A stretch of 6,739 bases of DNA, taken from Clostridiales bacterium. Its GTDB lineage: Bacteria; Bacillota; Clostridia; WRLR01. The notes under the pieces were generated by a model, which was not told the origin of the DNA, did not search any database, and worked only from the letters and a program-made list of their open reading frames with translations. Shown one piece after another: positions 6,084 to 6,739 of this stretch (within the stretch, counting starts at the first letter, position 1; each line of letters begins with the position of its first letter). The DNA lies in assembly GCA_031287655.1 (NCBI GenBank), contig JAITSR010000148.1, forward strand, positions 1-6,739, in the 5' to 3' direction. A program made the translations under genes and the position numbers.

Positions 6084-6158
6084 GGTGGGTATAGTTCAGT
6101 TGGTTAGAACGCCAGATTGTGGCTCTGGAGGTCGTGAGTTCGAGTCTCATTATCCACC
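6084..6158 (+). tRNA. tRNA-His (anticodon GTG)
   Basis: The cloverleaf is complete. The acceptor stem GTGGGTA pairs with TATCCAC (one G-T wobble), with the histidine-specific extra G at -1 (6084) facing C73 (6158). The D arm has AGTTGGTTAG, the anticodon stem CCAGA/TCTGG holds GTG at 6119-6121, and the T loop is TTCGAGT. The next bases are CGC, so the 3' CCA must be added after transcription. It is a single tRNA with its own promoter and terminator. Confidence 0.97.
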
Positions 6159-6161
6159 CGC

Positions 6162-6204
6162 AAAGCCCGGATTTCGCCCAAGCAGGCTGAAAGCGGGCTT
6201 TTTT
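6162..6204 (+). terminator. Intrinsic terminator after tRNA-His
   Basis: AAAGCCCG (6162-6169) pairs with CGGGCTTT (6194-6201) across a 24-nt loop, and the 3' arm runs into six T residues (6199-6204). It begins 4 nt after the tRNA and can also stop read-through from the kinase gene. Confidence 0.85.
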
Positions 6205-6268
6205 GTTCCACGCGCAACGCGTGGACTGCGAGCGACAGGCGGAGAAGCCGCCGGGGATTGACAAGGGG

Positions 6269-6319
6269 CATCGATTCCCCGGTGGGGAATTGATGTTTCC
6301 CGCAGGTTTCTGGATCGCT
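6269..6319 (+). repeat. D1 hairpin element between A1 and B1
   Basis: CATCGATTCCCC (6269-6280) pairs with GGGGAATTGATG (6284-6295) around a GGT loop, 12 bp with one G-T wobble, followed by a 24-bp tail. In the second A-B copy only 5 bases (6494-6498) occupy this place, so D1 looks like an insertion into the GACAAGGGG/CCCCTTGTC hairpin. Confidence 0.85.
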
Positions 6320-6370
6320 CCTTGTCCGCAGTAAGGAGGGTGCTCAGGCTGCGAAGCAGCCGCCGAAGGG

Positions 6371-6418
6371 CATCGGTATCCCGGTGGGATACCGATGTTA
6401 CCCGTAGGTTGCTGAATC
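6371..6418 (+). repeat. D2 hairpin element between B1 and C1
   Basis: CATCGGTATCCC (6371-6382) pairs perfectly with GGGATACCGATG (6386-6397) around the same GGT loop. The tail resembles that of D1 with six differences in 24 positions. In the second B-C copy a single A (6550) occupies this place, within the AGGGAACC/GGTTCCCT palindrome. Confidence 0.85.
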
Positions 6419-6595
6419 ACCATAGGGTTCCCTAGCGGGGAGCGAGCGGACTGCGAGCGACAGGCGGAGAAGCCGCCGGGGATTGACAAGGGGATTCCCC
6501 TTGTCCGCAGTAAGGAGGGTGCTCAGGCTGCGAAGCAGCCGCCGAAGGGAACCATAGGGTTCCCTAGCGGGGAGCGAGCGGACTGCGAGCGACGC

Positions 6596-6625
6596 TTGCC
6601 CGCCCCGTCCGATATGTGATACACT
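6596..6625 (+). promoter_or_regulatory. Possible weak promoter of the right-edge gene
   Basis: TTGCCC (6596-6601) and TACACT (6620-6625) are separated by 18 nt, each matching the sigma-A consensus at 4 of 6 positions. The site lies between the repeat array and the start codon at 6722. The leader between them is very GC-rich, with GGC-repeat runs. Confidence 0.35.
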
Positions 6626-6721
6626 GAACGCGCGGCAAAGCGGCCGATGAGGTCGCGCGCGGCGGCGGCGGCGTACCGGGGGCGGCGGCGGTCGCGCAAA
6701 CGGGCCGTGACGGAGGATGGA

Positions 6722-6739
6722 ATGGACGCGTTTATTGAA
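6722..6739 (+). CDS. Start of an unidentified gene, cut by window edge
   Basis: ATG 6722 is preceded by GGAGG (6712-6716) at 5-nt spacing, as in other genes here, and opens a frame reading MDAFIE before the window ends. Six residues are too few to identify. ATG 6717 is a competing start but lies too close to the ribosome-binding site. Confidence 0.55.

Larger units (their letters stand above)
6208..6593 (+). repeat. Modular array of direct repeats and hairpins
   Basis: This gene-free stretch is built from recurring blocks in the order A1-D1-B1-D2-C1-A2-B2-C2-A3(partial). A (46 bp): 6223-6268 and 6448-6493, with the first 14 bp again at 6580-6593. B (51 bp): 6320-6370 and 6499-6549. C (29 bp): 6419-6447 and 6551-6579. 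Copies of A, B and C are identical base for base. Many blocks are palindromic: CCACGCG/CGCGTGG (6208-6224), GGCTGC/GCAGCC in B, GACAAGGGG/CCCCTTGTC across the A2-B2 junction (6485-6505), and AGGGAACC/GGTTCCCT across B2-C2 (6546-6565). No convincing gene is seen on either strand. The pattern fits a family of small dispersed palindromic elements, but I do not recognise the family. Confidence 0.92.

Noticed and set aside
6079..6261. Plus-strand open frame over the tRNA
   Set aside because: It is a translation of the tRNA-His gene and its terminator.
5611..6489. Long minus-strand open frame across the repeat array, the tRNA and the kinase gene
   Set aside because: It runs antisense through a certain tRNA and a certain gene; its repeated peptides (such as GNIGIPPGYRCP) are just translations of the D and B repeats.
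6208..6593. CRISPR array
   Set aside because: Repeats are not evenly spaced, the intervening sequences are themselves repeated, and no cas gene is visible.
6651..6698. GGC-repeat run as a possible regulatory structure
   Set aside because: Low-complexity GC-rich leader; no defined hairpin or motif could be supported by eye.

Overview
The window looks like a piece of chromosome from a GC-rich Bacillota, most likely a clostridial lineage. The reasons are a trp operon with the order trpF-trpB-trpA, strong GGAGG-type Shine-Dalgarno sequences, consensus sigma-A promoters, a tRNA gene without an encoded CCA, and a partner-switching module of the RsbV/RsbW/SigB (SpoIIAA/SpoIIAB/SigF) superfamily. 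The species cannot be named from the sequence alone.

Positions 1-2609 hold the end of a tryptophan operon. trpF is cut by the left edge. trpB is complete in outline but carries a one-base frameshift at about 1408-1412. trpA is intact. The genes overlap by a few bases, and the unit ends at a textbook intrinsic terminator (2577-2609). Positions 2638-3243 hold a monocistronic-looking greA with a consensus sigma-A promoter.

Positions 3294-6030 hold the most interesting part, a four-gene sigma-factor switch. Its genes are an RsbV-like STAS anti-anti-sigma factor, an RsbW-like protein whose ATP-binding motifs have decayed, a SigB/SigF-family sigma factor with a ~127-residue acidic, Ser/Glu-rich N-terminal extension, and, after a 130-nt gap, a second RsbW-like protein with all ATP-binding motifs intact. 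A plausible reading is that sigma binding and STAS-protein phosphorylation have been divided between two RsbW relatives. A SigB-type promoter candidate lies in front of the last gene and a strong hairpin lies just before the sigma gene's ribosome-binding site.

Positions 6042-6204 hold a tRNA-His(GTG) gene with its own promoter and terminator. Positions 6208-6593 hold no convincing gene. They are a dense modular array of direct repeats and hairpins: three modules (A, B, C) duplicated without any base change, with two copies of a diverged hairpin element (D) sitting inside the pairing regions of the others. The arms of the D hairpins differ by compensatory changes. A new gene with a good ribosome-binding site begins at 6722 and runs off the right edge.
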